Notes under the pieces: generated by a model
The model's input: only the letters and a program-made list of their open reading frames with translations
Database searches by the model: none
Told to the model about the DNA's origin: nothing
Made by a program: the position numbers and the translations under genes
NCBI GenBank assembly: GCA_003194445.1
Contig: PQXF01000007.1
Coordinates: forward strand, 36,615-100,614
Source of the DNA: Candidatus Methanogaster sp.
Lineage (GTDB): Archaea; Halobacteriota; Methanosarcinia; Methanosarcinales; Methanogasteraceae
DNA length: 64,000 nucleotides
Direction of reading: 5' to 3'
Part shown: positions 1-8,262 of the stretch, piece after piece
Numbering within the stretch: position 1 is the stretch's first letter
How the letters are laid out: each line of letters opens with the position of its first letter

Positions 1-1
1 A

Positions 2-523
2 ACCGATACCATAAAAACAGCGGCATGGGTGCGGCTCAAATGCAGATACGGATGCAAGGCGTACGGCAAGCACCTCTCGTGCCCGCCATACTCGCCAACG
101 CCAGAGGAGACCGGAAAGGTACTTCTGGACTACAAAGATGCCGTGCTCATCGAGTTTGTTGGGCTTCCGAAGGAGACAACAGTCGATCCGAGGCATATCC
201 ACCACTATCTCTGGGATCTTATCCTGCAGATTCAGGATGTGATCTTCAACCTCGAGCGGCATGCATTCCTATCCGGTTGCTACAAGGCATTCGGATTTGG
301 AGCGTATCCATGTTCACTCTGTGAGACCTGCCTACCAGAGGAAGGCGATGTCGATTTCCACACCGTAAAGCGGCTCTGCAGGCATCAGGACCGGTTGAGA
401 CCGTCGATGGAGGCAAGCGGCATCGATGTGTATGCCACCGTGCGTGCGGCTGGATTCGAACTTGACGTGGTTAGATCGTTTGACGAGACGATCAAGACGT
501 TTGGGCTGGTACTGCTTCGGTAG
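2..523 (+). CDS. DUF2284-like predicted metal-binding protein (5' truncated by window edge)
   Basis: The reading frame is open to the left edge of the window. The residues before the first possible internal start (GTG at 29) already look like family sequence (WVRLKCRYGC), so the true start is probably outside the window. The visible part has the Cys-rich signature of DUF2284 proteins: LKCRYGC followed by GKHLSCPPY, then a second Cys group near residues 94-100 (YPCSLCETC). These Cys clusters suggest a bound metal or Fe-S centre; the biochemical role of the family is not established. The stop is at 521-523. No operon partner is visible, because the next gene is 450 bp away. Confidence is good for the family and low for any function. 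Confidence 0.7.
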   Translation, partial: TDTIKTAAWVRLKCRYGCKAYGKHLSCPPYSPTPEETGKVLLDYKDAVLIEFVGLPKETTVDPRHIHHYLWDLILQIQDVIFNLERHAFLSGCYKAFGFGAYPCSLCETCLPEEGDVDFHTVKRLCRHQDRLRPSMEASGIDVYATVRAAGFELDVVRSFDETIKTFGLVLLR

Positions 524-977
524 CCAGAACTTAATAGAGAACCTACAAAAAGAGCGCCCCAATCCAATCTCCGGAAACGACCCCCTCCCCAATCCCTACT
601 TTTCTTCCGTTTGCGATCGCAAGATCCCAAGCCCACCTGCCTCCTGATCACGAGGTTACGCCTTTTGGCGGCGTCCCGTGAGGAGATCGTGTGCGGTGGC
701 GAGATCGCAGGCAAGAGGGCACTGGTCATGGAATTTTCATAGTGGCATTCTGTCAAACACCATCTTCTTGATGAAACTTGCGAAACGGATCGAAAAGTGG
801 TGAAACTGTCTGTCAAATACCACCATCCAAAGCCAGATCATACGAAAAGGTTATGTACTGTGAGTGCCAAGATGTGGTTGATCAATTAATTTATCGATGC
901 AGCTTATGGGATTTGAGTAGTTCAGTTCTGTGCGCTTTTCTAAGTTGGTTGGTTTAAACTAAGAAGGAGGAAGAAAA
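524..977. other. Intergenic region upstream of the TRAM gene
   Basis: I see no convincing gene. A short near-direct repeat (GTCAAACACCA near 753, GTCAAATACCA near 813) is present. The AT-rich stretch at 884-896 is the best TATA candidate for the downstream TRAM gene. A short open frame around 640-720 (plus strand) might be decayed coding sequence, but I cannot assign it to a family. Confidence 0.4.
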
Positions 978-1187
978 TTGTTTAGAGGAGAACAATCCTA
1001 CGATGCACCAGTTGCCGAAGGCACGGAGTATGATGTCACCATAGAAGACATTGCCAGAGAAGGAGATGGCATAGCCCGTGTACAAGGCTTTGTGATCTTT
1101 GTGCCAGGCACAAAGATCGGAGACAACGTCAAGATCAAAGTTGACAAAGTCATGAGACGGTTTGCAATCGCGTCTGTACCAGACTAA
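978..1187 (+). CDS. Small single-TRAM-domain RNA-binding protein
   Basis: This 69-residue protein is almost entirely one TRAM domain: a five-stranded OB-like barrel with the motif EDIAREGDGIARVQGFVIFV followed by PGTKIGDNVKIKV. Free-standing TRAM proteins of this size are widespread in methanogens, where members have been described as RNA chaperones, including in cold adaptation. The start is TTG at 978, chosen because a strong Shine-Dalgarno sequence (AAGGAGGA, 964-971) lies 6-7 nt upstream and because the N-terminus then matches the family length. The gene is monocistronic; a stable hairpin with a poly-T tract follows at 1217-1292. Likely role: binding and remodelling of structured RNA in the cytoplasm. 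Confidence 0.85.
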   Translation: MFRGEQSYDAPVAEGTEYDVTIEDIAREGDGIARVQGFVIFVPGTKIGDNVKIKVDKVMRRFAIASVPD

Positions 1188-1216
1188 GCTATAAATCGTT
1201 CAGAGTTTAATACTAA

Positions 1217-1292
1217 GTTCCGGGCGTGCATCCCATGTTGCTGAACCGCAATGGTTCAACAGGCGGCGCACACACCCGGAACAATTTTTTTT
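1217..1292 (+). terminator. Long structured hairpin with T-tract after the TRAM gene
   Basis: GTTCCGGG (1217-1224) pairs with CCCGGAAC (1275-1282), GTGC (1226-1229) with GCAC (1268-1271), and an inner hairpin TGAACC (1242-1247) / GGTTCA (1253-1258) is extended by TGT/ACA. Eight Ts follow from 1285. This would end plus-strand transcription from the TRAM gene. Its length (about 66 nt before the Ts) is larger than a simple terminator, so a small structured RNA is also possible. The convergent mfnD gene ends at 1387. Confidence 0.65.
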
Positions 1293-1386
1293 ATATCGGG
1301 TGTGGATCGATCCACGCATTACGCAGATTATGGACGACCGATTGTTTTTTTCGGCTGCGCAACAATAGACTACTTTTGCAATCAGG

Positions 1387-2418
1387 TTACTTGGAATCCT
1401 GTGAAAAAATACAGCCAAGCATCTCTTTTGTGAATTCAAACGTCCCTGTGATCCCGACCGACTCAGGAAGATCCCCGAGTCCCGCCCTTATGATCAGATC
1501 GCCTATCTCGTGATCGATAACCTTTGCGATCCCGAGTATCGATGTCGTCGGGCGCGGATTCACATCCACCACATAGAGTTCGTCGCCTGCAACGATATCG
1601 ACCCCAACATACCCTCTGCACCCAAGTACATCTGCCGCTTTTGCGGCTGTATCCATGACCTCACCCCACCGTGGTGTCTGGTAAGGCACAATCCCGCCGT
1701 TGTACTCGATGGTCTCGGTTCCGATCTCGACCATCTGCTTGTTCACAGTGAGAGCAAGCGCGGTTTTGCCGATGATCAGGCTCGCGCTCAGGTGTTCTCC
1801 CGGTACAAGTTCGGTTACGATGAAATCATCGCTCAAATTAACTTTTCCCGATAATGCCCATCCCTCTCGGGCTGTGACATCGATGGGTTGCTCCTGGCGA
1901 TCCATTACGATCGAGATCCCTTCTGAAGCACAGCCTGATCTCGGCTTGATCACGTACCGCGCGCCAGCACCTGCGCCATCCGCACAACAACCACCTGCAC
2001 CCATACCCACATCATCGATGACCCCGGGCACAGCGATGCCGTTATCCGACAGGATGCGAGAGCAAACGAGTTTATCGGCACAGTTTCTCACGGACTTGCT
2101 CGGGCAGCCGAGATTGATCGTGCTTTCTTCAACGATCCTGGTTAAGTCAGCAAGAATCTCATCCGGTGCGATCACGATCCCGGCATCGCAGGTATGCGCA
2201 ATCCGTTCGATCGCTGTTGCGAAGCCGTCATCATCACAGCCATCATCGCACACGACCACATCTCCACTGACTCCCTGAACCTGCTCCCGGGCAGGATACC
2301 GCACCAGATGCCTGCCTGCCGCGAAACTGTTCGCGAGAGTTGCGAGCATCGCGCACCCTTCACCAAGTATGTCGGGGTCCCCCGTTGCGACCGCGTACTC
2401 GGCGACCATGACCTTCAT
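1387..2418 (-). CDS. mfnD: ATP-grasp ligase, probable tyramine--L-glutamate ligase (methanofuran biosynthesis)
   Basis: This 343-residue protein has an ATP-grasp fold: an N-terminal domain beginning MKVMVAEYAVATG, an ATP-binding region with YVIKPRSGCASEGI, and a C-terminal catalytic end with GYVGVDIV and the metal-ligand motif VVDVNPRPTTS. The arrangement matches the COG1821 family, whose Methanocaldococcus member MfnD joins tyramine to glutamate in methanofuran synthesis; that activity is inferred here by family. The start is ATG at 2418, which overlaps the csl4 stop by one base (TAATG), so the two genes are translationally coupled. An upstream in-frame ATG at 2475 lies inside csl4 and is unlikely. 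The presence of mch in the same window fits a C1 pathway that uses methanofuran and H4MPT. Confidence 0.72.
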   Translation of the reverse strand: MKVMVAEYAVATGDPDILGEGCAMLATLANSFAAGRHLVRYPAREQVQGVSGDVVVCDDGCDDDGFATAIERIAHTCDAGIVIAPDEILADLTRIVEESTINLGCPSKSVRNCADKLVCSRILSDNGIAVPGVIDDVGMGAGGCCADGAGAGARYVIKPRSGCASEGISIVMDRQEQPIDVTAREGWALSGKVNLSDDFIVTELVPGEHLSASLIIGKTALALTVNKQMVEIGTETIEYNGGIVPYQTPRWGEVMDTAAKAADVLGCRGYVGVDIVAGDELYVVDVNPRPTTSILGIAKVIDHEIGDLIIRAGLGDLPESVGITGTFEFTKEMLGCIFSQDSK

Positions 2419-2963
2419 TATATGATGCCGGTTCCGTAACCTGTGGCTAATTTTCTCGTCTCGATTCTGCCACACTCAGGGCATTTGAGTTTCGAGTCGT
2501 GTCGAACCATCGCGGTCCTGCAGTTCGAACAGAGTGCCTTCATGACGCCCATATCCGGCTCTGATGTGTCAAGGCGCATGTTCTTGAGATCGACTATCTT
2601 TGCTTTCAAGATGTCGAAGATCCCGAACTCGTGCGCGATTTCCTTGACGTAACCCCTCTTGACGTTGGATACGTGGACGACAGCAGACCCAACATTCGGG
2701 ATCTCCCGGTCGACGACGCCCTTTGCACCGGCGATCGTCACCATCGCAAGCGAGTCACGCAGTCCCACGATCTGCCCGATGACTATATCCCCTTTCCGGA
2801 GGACTGGGGGCGTGTTCGTGCACGGGATCACGGAAACCGACCTGCGAACAGTATTGACTCTGGTAGTTCCTGCGATGGCTGCGTAGACGCCGCCAGTCTT
2901 CTCATAAGTCTGTGCGCCGGCGCGGAACTCTTCAGTGGTTCCTATGAAATCGCCCGGAAGCAC
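2418..2963 (-). CDS. csl4: Archaeal exosome subunit Csl4
   Basis: From GTG at 2963 the product is 181 residues. It has the N-terminal Csl4 segment VLPGDFIGTTEEF, a central S1-like RNA-binding domain (about residues 55-125; GDIVIGQIVGLRDSLAMV) and a C-terminal zinc ribbon with paired cysteines (CSNC and CPEC, about residues 144-163). Csl4 forms the RNA-binding cap of the archaeal exosome. The frame stays open upstream of the GTG to about 3167 and encodes a Ser/Thr/Asp/Glu-rich stretch with no ATG, GTG or TTG. The TATA box lies just beyond that stretch, so the true N-terminus is uncertain. Coupled to mfnD by a one-base overlap. Confidence 0.88.
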   Translation of the reverse strand: MLPGDFIGTTEEFRAGAQTYEKTGGVYAAIAGTTRVNTVRRSVSVIPCTNTPPVLRKGDIVIGQIVGLRDSLAMVTIAGAKGVVDREIPNVGSAVVHVSNVKRGYVKEIAHEFGIFDILKAKIVDLKNMRLDTSEPDMGVMKALCSNCRTAMVRHDSKLKCPECGRIETRKLATGYGTGII

Positions 2964-3170
2964 AAACTTGTCAGAACTATCCGAGGTGCCATTACTAACG
3001 GTGTTATCGACCGTGGCACTATCCGTACCCTCGGTAATGCTCTGCTCTTCGGACTGTGAAGCCGATGAATCGTCTATTGTAGGCGACTCATTACTATCCC
3101 CGGCATCTTCGCTATTCTTCGCTACCTTCCGTAAAACGGTTCGTTTCTTTAGTTTAATATGAATCCCTCA

Positions 3171-3178
3171 TTTATATT
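3171..3178 (-). promoter_or_regulatory. Candidate TATA box for csl4-mfnD
   Basis: The minus strand reads AATATAAA in an AT-rich setting between proS and csl4. Transcription would start about 25 nt downstream (near 3145), roughly 180 nt before the GTG start of csl4 but close to the beginning of the open upstream extension. Confidence 0.45.
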
Positions 3179-3187
3179 CAATATTGT

Positions 3188-4639
3188 TTAGTAGGTTCGA
3201 GCCATCAGCGTGACCACTCCATCTCTTCCGCAGACCACACAGTGTCCTTTCGTTGCTGCCTCTGATCCTGCTGACCCGACAGGGACTCCAAGCATACGAA
3301 GCCCGGTCACATCTTCTATCTCATGTCCACAATCCGGATCCTGACACCAGCATAGCCGCAAAATCCCCTGCGCCTCAAGCTCTAACGCCTCGTCAAGTGT
3401 CTCACAGTCAAATATCCTCGAATCGAACTTCTGCGATGCAGCAGTGTACATATCAGCAAGCATTATGTCCATGCAGTCCAGTACCTCGCCAGCGATCCGG
3501 TCGATCGGCACCGATCGTTTATCGGCAGTATCCCTGCGCACCATCATAACCGCGTTCTTGGCAATGTCTCTCGGACCGATCTCGATCCTTACCGGCACGC
3601 CTTTGAGTTCCCATCTGTAGTACTTGGCGCCGGGATGCTCGTCGCGGTCATCGACCTTCACGCGAAGTCCGTGACCGGTAAGCGTGTCGCGCACGGATGC
3701 GCATGCGCTCAGCACCGCTTCGTTCGAATCGCGGTTTCCGAAGATGATCGGCACGATCGCAACCTGCACAGGCGCGATCTCCGGAGGCAGCACAAGCCCG
3801 CGATCATCACCGTGAACGCTGATTGCGGCAGCGACGCTCCGCTCCGAGATCCCATAGCAGGTCTGGTGTGCGTACACCTGCTCGCCGTCCACATCCTCAT
3901 AAGTGATCTCGAACGTCTTTGCGAAGTTATCCCCGAGGTGGTGCGCGGTTCCTATCTGGAGAACCCTGCCATCCGGCATCAGCGTGTCGACCGCAAGCGT
4001 GTAGTCTGCGCCAGGGAACTTATCCCACTCGGGGCGCTTTGAAACGATTGTGGGGACGGAAATCCGCCTGTAAAACTCCTGGTATAACTCAATCGCCCGA
4101 TCCACATGTTTTGCTGCGTCATCCCAGTCGGCGTGCACGGTGTGTGCCTCCTTAAACGACGTGATCTCGCGCAGACGGATGAGCGGGCGGGTGTGCTTGG
4201 TCTCGTACCGGAACGTGTTCACGATCTGGTAGAGTTTTAGCGGCATGTCCACATGAGACCTGACCCAGAGTTTGTACATCGGATAGATCGCGGTCTCGCT
4301 TGTAGGTCTGAGCGCAAGCTTCATCTCAAGCGGGGTTACGCCGCCGTGTGTGACCCAGTAGACCTCGTCCTCAAATCCCTTGATATGCTCTGCTTCCTTC
4401 ATAAATTCGTTTTCAGGAATCAGAAGCGGGAACAGTGCCTCCTCATGACCATCGTTATCCAGAAGTTCTCTGATGATCGAATAAATATTTTTTCGTAGTG
4501 AAAATCCGAACGGGGGCCACACATAAAGCCCCTTCACCGGATACCTGATGTCCATGATCTCGGCAGCGGCAAGAAGTTCGTGATACCACTCGCTGAAACT
4601 CGACTTCGGTGGAAGTTTTGGTTGCTGCACATTTTTCAT
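3188..4639 (-). CDS. proS: Prolyl-tRNA synthetase, archaeal/eukaryotic type
   Basis: This 483-residue class II synthetase charges tRNA-Pro. Motif 2 and 3 regions and neighbouring signatures are clear: [19 protein letters not shown], the motif around [17 protein letters not shown], and [18 protein letters not shown] leading into the anticodon-binding domain (about residues 285-390). The C-terminal archaeal zinc-binding domain has paired cysteines (CWCQDPDCG near 430 and HCVVCG near 468) and ends in the conserved -TY terminus. The bacterial editing insertion is absent. The start ATG at 4639 gives the normal length. It lies about 225 bp upstream of csl4 on the same strand, with a separate TATA box between them. 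Confidence 0.96.
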   Translation of the reverse strand: MKNVQQPKLPPKSSFSEWYHELLAAAEIMDIRYPVKGLYVWPPFGFSLRKNIYSIIRELLDNDGHEEALFPLLIPENEFMKEAEHIKGFEDEVYWVTHGGVTPLEMKLALRPTSETAIYPMYKLWVRSHVDMPLKLYQIVNTFRYETKHTRPLIRLREITSFKEAHTVHADWDDAAKHVDRAIELYQEFYRRISVPTIVSKRPEWDKFPGADYTLAVDTLMPDGRVLQIGTAHHLGDNFAKTFEITYEDVDGEQVYAHQTCYGISERSVAAAISVHGDDRGLVLPPEIAPVQVAIVPIIFGNRDSNEAVLSACASVRDTLTGHGLRVKVDDRDEHPGAKYYRWELKGVPVRIEIGPRDIAKNAVMMVRRDTADKRSVPIDRIAGEVLDCMDIMLADMYTAASQKFDSRIFDCETLDEALELEAQGILRLCWCQDPDCGHEIEDVTGLRMLGVPVGSAGSEAATKGHCVVCGRDGVVTLMARTY

Positions 4640-4883
4640 TGGGTGAAATTATGGGTGGTGTGGACATAAACCTTGTGGGGGTGGATATGGATATTCGCTC
4701 ATGGGGTGTGAATCAGCATCTGACGACAAGAGGCGGTTTTTCGGGGAATACTATTCATGGCAGGTAACAGCAGATGGGGGCAATACCGGACGAATCAACA
4801 GGCAGTTGAGTAATCGCCCTTTTTATGATATGTGCGCTATAAACCAAAACCCTCCAGGTCGGACAACTTGGCATACTCACCAC

Positions 4884-5330
4884 GGGCTAAAAATATCATC
4901 CATTGCTCCGGTTGCACTATCAATGCCTGAAAACTTGGGTCTCCACATGCCCACCTTCAGGAGCAATTTCAGTATTAATAATATATGGAACTGATGACTC
5001 ATCGGCACCCTGGGACGATGGTGATATGGCTTGGGACCGGGAAACGGTCATATATATAGACGAAACAGTGAGGTATTGGGTAGCCTCTAACAACTGCTCT
5101 TCATCGCCAGAAATCATTTGGGAATCGAATAAATACTCACAAGATGATACCCGGGTGCTGCGGGATGTATATGGCAAAGGGAGGGGTGGAATGGAGGTAA
5201 TACTTTACGCCATCGAGGGTGGAAGACATGCTTGGTCTGGTGGTTATCAATATTAGCCGAAAGGATTGTTAGTAAAATAAATAAGGATATAGATACGAAT
5301 GAAGTTATATGGAATTTTTTTCATAGCAGC
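4884..5330 (+). pseudogene. Remnant of a secreted PHB-depolymerase/LpqC-family esterase
   Basis: Three plus-strand frames hold consecutive pieces of one esterase. Frame one at about 4884-4947 reads SSIAPVALSMPENLG. Frame two at about 4957-5253 reads ISVLIIYGTDDSSAPWDDG, then VRYWVASNNCSS, then EVILYAIEGGRHAW. Frame three at about 5258-5330, after a TAG at 5254, reads DIDTNEVIWNFF. The order and spacing match the C-terminal half of polyhydroxybutyrate-depolymerase-like esterases (usual motif GGGHTWPGG). The catalytic-Ser half and signal peptide are missing or unrecognisable in 4640-4883. At least two frameshifts plus a stop make it non-functional. The family call is from motif memory, not a search. 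Confidence 0.65.
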
Positions 5331-5381
5331 CAAACGCAGGTCAGACATTCGTCTTCTATCTATATTGCCACCGATTTCAAA

Positions 5382-6137
5382 TCATAGAAGTGTCATCATG
5401 CAGCTGGATATTAGATCGCCGTAGACGACGGCAGCCACAAATCCCGCCGTGATCGGGATCATAAACGGCAGTCCGGGCGTCACCCAGACACGTTTGCCAA
5501 TCAATCCCCTTGATGCGAACTGCTCCAATCGTTCCAGGACCGGATCATCGATATCGATGCCACGTCTTGTGAACTTCTTCTTAACCTCCCCGCCTTCACA
5601 TTCAAAATCCTCGATCAGTCTGACGTGCCGGTCCTTCAAATCAGATATCCTGCACTTATATCCTACAACCAGGTACCACGGTTTTTCCATGATCTCGCGC
5701 GCCGATAATGTGCAGAGGTTGTATGTAAGGATTCCGAGCGGCACGACGATGGTTAGCAAGACTGCATTCGCAAGCGTGCTGAATGCGAAGATATCGAGAG
5801 GCGGTACGCCGCTTAACGGAAGCCTGAATCCGAAGACCGTCATATCCGGAAAAGCCGGAAAGATAAACGATAGCGCGATCAGCGCTTTTGCATCCGCGCC
5901 TCCGAATGCGCCGAGCTGGAACAAGATGTACACAAATACGTAGATGCCCACAACCGAGACTGTCATAGATATAATGTATCTGCTCCCTTGCGCGAGAGCG
6001 TCTGCGATTACAAGTGGCAGGGCGGCAACGAAGACCACGCCCCAGAGTTCATTTGGCACGGTTCTGGTCTTAAGGTCACATCGGCATGAGTACAACAGGA
6101 ATGCCAGACAGATAAAGAGTTTTATCAGATCGATCAT
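5382..6137 (-). CDS. Archaeal type IV prepilin/prearchaellin peptidase (A24 family)
   Basis: This is a 251-residue integral membrane aspartyl protease with about six hydrophobic segments. The first catalytic Asp lies in CRCDLKTRTVPNELW (about residue 21) after the first helix, and the second in AFGGADAKAL (about residue 81), matching the FlaK/PibD-type arrangement. A cytosolic insertion of about 70 residues (about 150-215, charged) precedes the final helix pair. Enzymes of this type cleave class III signal peptides of archaellins and type IV pilins at the membrane. No pilin or archaellin gene is visible nearby, so the substrate is unknown. Its 5' end faces the degraded cobN fragment at 6235-6390. 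Confidence 0.85.
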   Translation of the reverse strand: MIDLIKLFICLAFLLYSCRCDLKTRTVPNELWGVVFVAALPLVIADALAQGSRYIISMTVSVVGIYVFVYILFQLGAFGGADAKALIALSFIFPAFPDMTVFGFRLPLSGVPPLDIFAFSTLANAVLLTIVVPLGILTYNLCTLSAREIMEKPWYLVVGYKCRISDLKDRHVRLIEDFECEGGEVKKKFTRRGIDIDDPVLERLEQFASRGLIGKRVWVTPGLPFMIPITAGFVAAVVYGDLISSCMMTLL

Positions 6138-6234
6138 ACGCCCACGTTATATGGATTTAACCTGAACCGTATTTTATTCTTTTGGGTGCGTCCCGGTTTA
6201 TAGGACGCTACCTGGAGATCGAAAAATCCATCAC

Positions 6235-6390
6235 GCGTCTCCCGGAACCGCACCCATCAACACCCTCCACCTGGCAATGTCCCCTACTGTCATCACATCG
6301 ACCGATCCGGCCCTCCATCTCGAGATGTGCGTTCGCGCATCGACCATCTCATAATCAATATCCCAGAGCCCGAAATCGATTTCTTTTCCT
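6235..6390 (-). pseudogene. Degenerate 3' fragment of a cobN paralogue (copy 1)
   Basis: Minus-strand translation gives AGSVDVMTVGDIARW followed by VLMGAV, clearly related to the CobN C-terminus in this window (GGSIDVVTVEEVAGW, then AKMGAVLG). Upstream pieces resembling GLWD and LEMEG are also present. It is much more diverged than the copy at 10110-10383. It sits immediately downstream of the ABC-transporter ATPase gene, suggesting that an ancestral importer-cobN operon was eroded here. Confidence 0.7.
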
Positions 6391-6412
6391 GTTTCGTTTC
6401 ACGAACTCAATT

Positions 6413-7186
6413 TTAATCGCCGAAAGACCTTATCGGTATTATATACGGCTTATCCGCTTCGTGTTTCACGATAACCTCCACGCCGTAAACCGATTGTATG
6501 TTATCAGCGGTCAGCACCGATACAGGATCACCTACATCCCGGATGCTGCCTCCGTTTAACATTATTATACGATCTGAATACCTTGCAGCAAGATTGAGGT
6601 CATGAATCGCCATCATCACAGAAATCCCCTTCTTGCTCACCAGTTCTCGCATTATCTCCATCACCTCGAGCTGATGCTTGATATCAAGGTTGCTTGTAGG
6701 CTCATCGAGCAGAACAATCCCGGAATCCTGTGCAAGTGCTCTTGCGATTAGGACCTTCTGCTGCTGCCCACCACTGATCTCGTTAAAGTCCCGCATCGCA
6801 AGATGCTTGATCTTAAGCATCGTGAGAACCTCTAGAACCCTGTCTATGTCTTCTTCGCTTGAACGCCAGCCCAGATGCGGTCTTCTTCCCATGAGAACGG
6901 TGTCAAAGACGGTCGCGGGAAAGACTGTTGAAACGCTCTGTGGAACGTATCCGATCCCCTTCGCAATCTCCATCCGGTCCATGGTCTCCAGATCCTGCCC
7001 GTCCAGCAACACGGTTCCGTGCTCTGGCACGAGGATCCGGTCGATGCACCGGATGAACGTGGATTTGCCGGCACCGTTCGGACCAACAATTCCAAGCACC
7101 TCGGATGAACCGAGTTCCATCGTTATATGATCAAGGATCCGTGCGCTCCCGTAACTGAATACAAGGTCTTTTATCTGTAATCTCAC
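6413..7186 (-). CDS. ABC transporter ATP-binding protein, FecE/BtuD type
   Basis: This 257-residue ATPase has all ABC motifs: Walker A GPNGAGKST (about residues 35-43), Q-loop VPQS, signature ISGGQQQ (about 138), Walker B IVLLDEPT (about 158) and the switch His in AIHDLNLAARY. The family energises import of iron-siderophores, haem or corrinoids through FecCD/BtuC-type permeases. Its ATG overlaps the permease gene by 4 bp, giving an operon binding protein-permease-ATPase. The association with cobaltochelatase genes makes corrinoid or cobalt-related uptake plausible, but substrate cannot be read from the ATPase. Confidence 0.93.
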   Translation of the reverse strand: MRLQIKDLVFSYGSARILDHITMELGSSEVLGIVGPNGAGKSTFIRCIDRILVPEHGTVLLDGQDLETMDRMEIAKGIGYVPQSVSTVFPATVFDTVLMGRRPHLGWRSSEEDIDRVLEVLTMLKIKHLAMRDFNEISGGQQQKVLIARALAQDSGIVLLDEPTSNLDIKHQLEVMEIMRELVSKKGISVMMAIHDLNLAARYSDRIIMLNGGSIRDVGDPVSVLTADNIQSVYGVEVIVKHEADKPYIIPIRSFGD

Positions 7187-8256
7187 CAGTACTCCCTCCG
7201 CTTTCTCACGATCAGATAAAAGAAGAACGGGACGCCAATAAACGATGTCATCACCCCGACAGGGAGGATGACCGGCGGTATGATACTTCTGGAAACTGCA
7301 TCTGCTCCGACAAGTAAAACCGCGCCGACAAGCCCCGATGCAGGAAGCAGGAATCTGTTATCGCCTCCGATTACCATGCGCGTGATGTGCGGCGCAACCA
7401 GCCCGATGAACATGATCGTACCTGTGAAGCAGACGACGGATGCGGTCACGAGCGATGCAAGAATCATCGTAACCATCCTTGTACGCTCGACATTCACACC
7501 AAGACTCTTTGCTGTCTCATCGCCCGCACCCATCACATTGAGGTCCCACGATCTCCACATCAGAAGCGGGATGCAACATAAAAGCACAATTACTGACATG
7601 GTCAGTTCGTCCCACGATGCCCGGTCAAGCTCGCCGAGCATCCAGAAGATGACTTCCTTGACAGCCTCTGCCTCACCAAAGTACTGGAGAAGTGCGGTCA
7701 TCGCAGAGAAGAAATACCCAATCGCAATGCCGGCAAGGATCATGGTCTCCGGTCTGGCTCCTCTGTGCCGCGCAATTCCGATAATGATGGCTGATGCGAT
7801 CAACGCGAAGATGAATGCGTTTACCACAACCAGATACCTGCCTCCGGCGATGCCCACATCGAGCAGTATCCCGAGCGCTGCGCCAAAACCGGCAGCCGAT
7901 GCGATTCCAAGCGTATACGGGCTTGCGAGTGGATTTCTGAGTATCCCCTGCATAGTTGCGCCTGCAAATGCAAGCCCCACGCCTGCCGCGACCCCCATCA
8001 GGATGCGCCGTAACCTGTTGTCCCACACAATCGCCTTGATCGCTCCTACATCGATCGTCTCTGTCGGACTCGGAGCAAAATGCGCAGGCAGGAATTTGTG
8101 GAGGATAGTAGCATAGACATCCGCGGCAGGAATATCTGCCGATCCAAGCAGGGCTGATACGGCTGCTATGAGGATCAAGAGGATCAGGAAGACCACGATG
8201 AATAGGATCTTCCTTCCGATGAACCGTGTGTACTGTTCTTTTATTTCAGATGACAT
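7183..8256 (-). CDS. ABC transporter permease, FecCD/BtuC family
   Basis: This 357-residue membrane protein has about nine to ten hydrophobic segments. Family signatures are visible: LAFAGATMQGILRNPLASPY near residue 100 and FIGLVAPHITRMVIGGDNR near residue 290 (coupling-helix region), followed by LLVGADAVSR. It would form the transmembrane channel for a metal-chelate such as cobalamin, haem or siderophore. The start lies 6 bp after the stop of the binding protein, and the 3' end overlaps the ATPase gene by 4 bp, so the three genes are one transcription unit. Confidence 0.93.
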   Translation of the reverse strand: MSSEIKEQYTRFIGRKILFIVVFLILLILIAAVSALLGSADIPAADVYATILHKFLPAHFAPSPTETIDVGAIKAIVWDNRLRRILMGVAAGVGLAFAGATMQGILRNPLASPYTLGIASAAGFGAALGILLDVGIAGGRYLVVVNAFIFALIASAIIIGIARHRGARPETMILAGIAIGYFFSAMTALLQYFGEAEAVKEVIFWMLGELDRASWDELTMSVIVLLCCIPLLMWRSWDLNVMGAGDETAKSLGVNVERTRMVTMILASLVTASVVCFTGTIMFIGLVAPHITRMVIGGDNRFLLPASGLVGAVLLVGADAVSRSIIPPVILPVGVMTSFIGVPFFFYLIVRKRREYW

Positions 8257-8262
8257 TTCACC

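Noticed and set aside
1217..1282. tRNA-like fold after the TRAM gene
   Set aside because: The helices form one extended hairpin rather than a cloverleaf, with no T-arm GTTCGA and no anticodon stem.
7268..8116. 282-codon plus-strand open frame
   Set aside because: It is antisense to the FecCD permease; its apparent hydrophilic repeats reflect reversed membrane codons.
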